DNA of 64,000 nucleotides from Coriobacteriales bacterium (GTDB lineage: Bacteria > Actinomycetota > Coriobacteriia > Coriobacteriales > UBA8131), in assembly GCA_031282405.1 (NCBI GenBank), contig JAITDU010000014.1, positions 28,926-92,925 on the forward strand, written 5' to 3'. A program made the position numbers and the translations under genes. Below, piece by piece: positions 63,377 to 64,000 of this stretch; within the stretch, counting starts at the first letter, position 1; every line of letters starts with the position of its first letter. The notes beneath the pieces are model-generated. The model ran no database searches, was not told where the DNA came from, and saw nothing but the letters and a program-made list of their open reading frames with translations.

Positions 63377-63382
63377 ATAATA
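63377..63382 (-). promoter_or_regulatory. -10 box directly before gmd, leaderless layout
   Basis: TATTAT on the minus strand ends 6 bases before ATG 63370, so the message would begin at the start codon. The promoter remains although the gene is broken; it may still drive fcl. Confidence 0.45.
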
Positions 63383-63443
63383 GCACAAGTAAGGTTAAGC
63401 AGGTTCAAGGATCGAGGATAAGGATCGAAGGCATTTCCTATCA

Positions 63444-63449
63444 TATAAT
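63444..63449 (+). promoter_or_regulatory. -10 box of the secreted lectin gene
   Basis: TATAAT at 63444-63449 with GGGGAGG and a TTG start about 12-20 bases further on; -35 not clear. Confidence 0.45.
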
Positions 63450-63467
63450 TTGGCGATTGGGGAGGAA

Positions 63468-64000
63468 TTGAAGAAGTCAAACACTGCGTGTGCCATTTTG
63501 TGTCGGCTTTTGCTTGGTGTTCTTGTGGTGTGTTCGCTCTTACCTGTGCATGCTCTGGCGGCTGAATACGACTCTGAACCTTTGGGTGGAAAGATTGCAG
63601 TAGATTCTGAAGGTGAAAGCACACAGGATAAACGAGCAGACGATGGAGAACAAAATACGCCGGCCGACGATACATCCCTTAACGGCACTGACTCTGTGTA
63701 CGATGCTGACAGCGACGACACCAAGACAGACAATAGCGATTGTGCCACAGATACTGACGAGCGCATCAAAGAGGCTGCCGAAGCGCTCGCTCTTCAGTCT
63801 ATTACCATAGATCCTACCGCCCTTCTCGCCCCACCTGAAGATGCCGCCACCATAACAGAAGGTACCTATGTCTTACACCCTACCCACTCACTTTTTAGAG
63901 TAATAGATATATGGGGTGCGTCATCTGCCAATGGTGCTGCTGCCACACTTTTTGACTATCATGGTAACTCCAATCAACTCTTTAGATTTGAAAAAGACTC
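63468..64000 (+). CDS. Secreted ricin-B-lectin-like protein, 3' end outside the window
   Basis: The frame is open to the right edge. From TTG 63468 it encodes a signal peptide (KKSNTACAILCRLLLGVLVV, then LPVHALAAEY, probable cleavage after ALA). About 75 acidic Asp/Thr/Ser-rich residues follow, and then the start of a ricin-type beta-trefoil (TEGTYVLHPTHSLFRVIDIWGASSANGA, NSNQLFRF). GGAGG is only 2 bases from the TTG, closer than usual, so the exact start is uncertain. Such lectin-bearing proteins in this group are often large surface enzymes or cell-wall hydrolases; the rest is needed to tell. Confidence 0.75.
   Translation, partial: MKKSNTACAILCRLLLGVLVVCSLLPVHALAAEYDSEPLGGKIAVDSEGESTQDKRADDGEQNTPADDTSLNGTDSVYDADSDDTKTDNSDCATDTDERIKEAAEALALQSITIDPTALLAPPEDAATITEGTYVLHPTHSLFRVIDIWGASSANGAAATLFDYHGNSNQLFRFEKD

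Overview
The window looks like chromosomal DNA of an actinobacterium, most likely a Coriobacteriia (Eggerthellales/Coriobacteriales) member. The reasons are menaquinone genes, a TrpB2-type tryptophan synthase behind a tryptophan T-box leader, a type IV pilus operon in a Gram-positive setting, a YidC/CDP-glycerol-transferase fusion, several promoters whose -10 box lies 5-8 bases before the start codon (leaderless mRNAs), and no outer-membrane genes. This placement is inferred from gene content and is not proven. No rRNA, tRNA or CRISPR array was seen.

Region 1 (0-11 kb) is core metabolism: ilvBN, a class V aminotransferase next to serA, overlapping menA and menG, and then trpB2 on the minus strand behind a T-box and terminator, followed by an isochorismatase-like hydrolase. 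Region 2 (11-25.6 kb) is a type IV pilus locus: pilC-pilM-pilN-pilO-pilB-pilT, recO, and a set of large prepilin-like or N-terminally anchored surface proteins. Two of these share a distinctive beta-repeat/Cys-x-x-x-Cys layout; the others carry LamG-like and glycine-rich domains. Region 3 (25.6-35 kb) holds purH, a polytopic membrane protein, and an accessory strip: a RelE-type toxin remnant, a Fic remnant, an intact Fic protein, a frameshifted ORF, a tyrosine recombinase, and a P-loop ATPase in frame conflict with a PI-PLC-type domain.

Region 4 (35-64 kb) is a surface polysaccharide locus. A tightly overlapping operon (35.1-42.6 kb) encodes WbpE/WbpB/WbpD-like enzymes for a diacetamido-uronic acid, then an epimerase, a second aminotransferase, two SMR/EamA half-transporters, an ArnC/GtrB-like glycosyltransferase and an acetyltransferase, which together recall lipid-linked amino-sugar systems. 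A 12.4 kb module (43.5-55.97 kb: glycosyltransferases, YidC-CDP-glycerol transferase fusion, membrane sulfatase, CTP:sugar-phosphate cytidylyltransferase) is bounded by two half copies of an ISNCY-like element whose intact ends face inward. Beyond it are AT-richer genes (a UDP-sugar dehydrogenase, an epimerase, a GT11 fucosyltransferase) and a decaying GDP-fucose set: manC split at a nine-base G tract, fcl intact, gmd deleted and frameshifted. A secreted ricin-lectin-like protein runs off the right edge.

Across the window, short direct repeats (16-40 bp, often 60-80 bp apart) recur at gene ends and in leaders.
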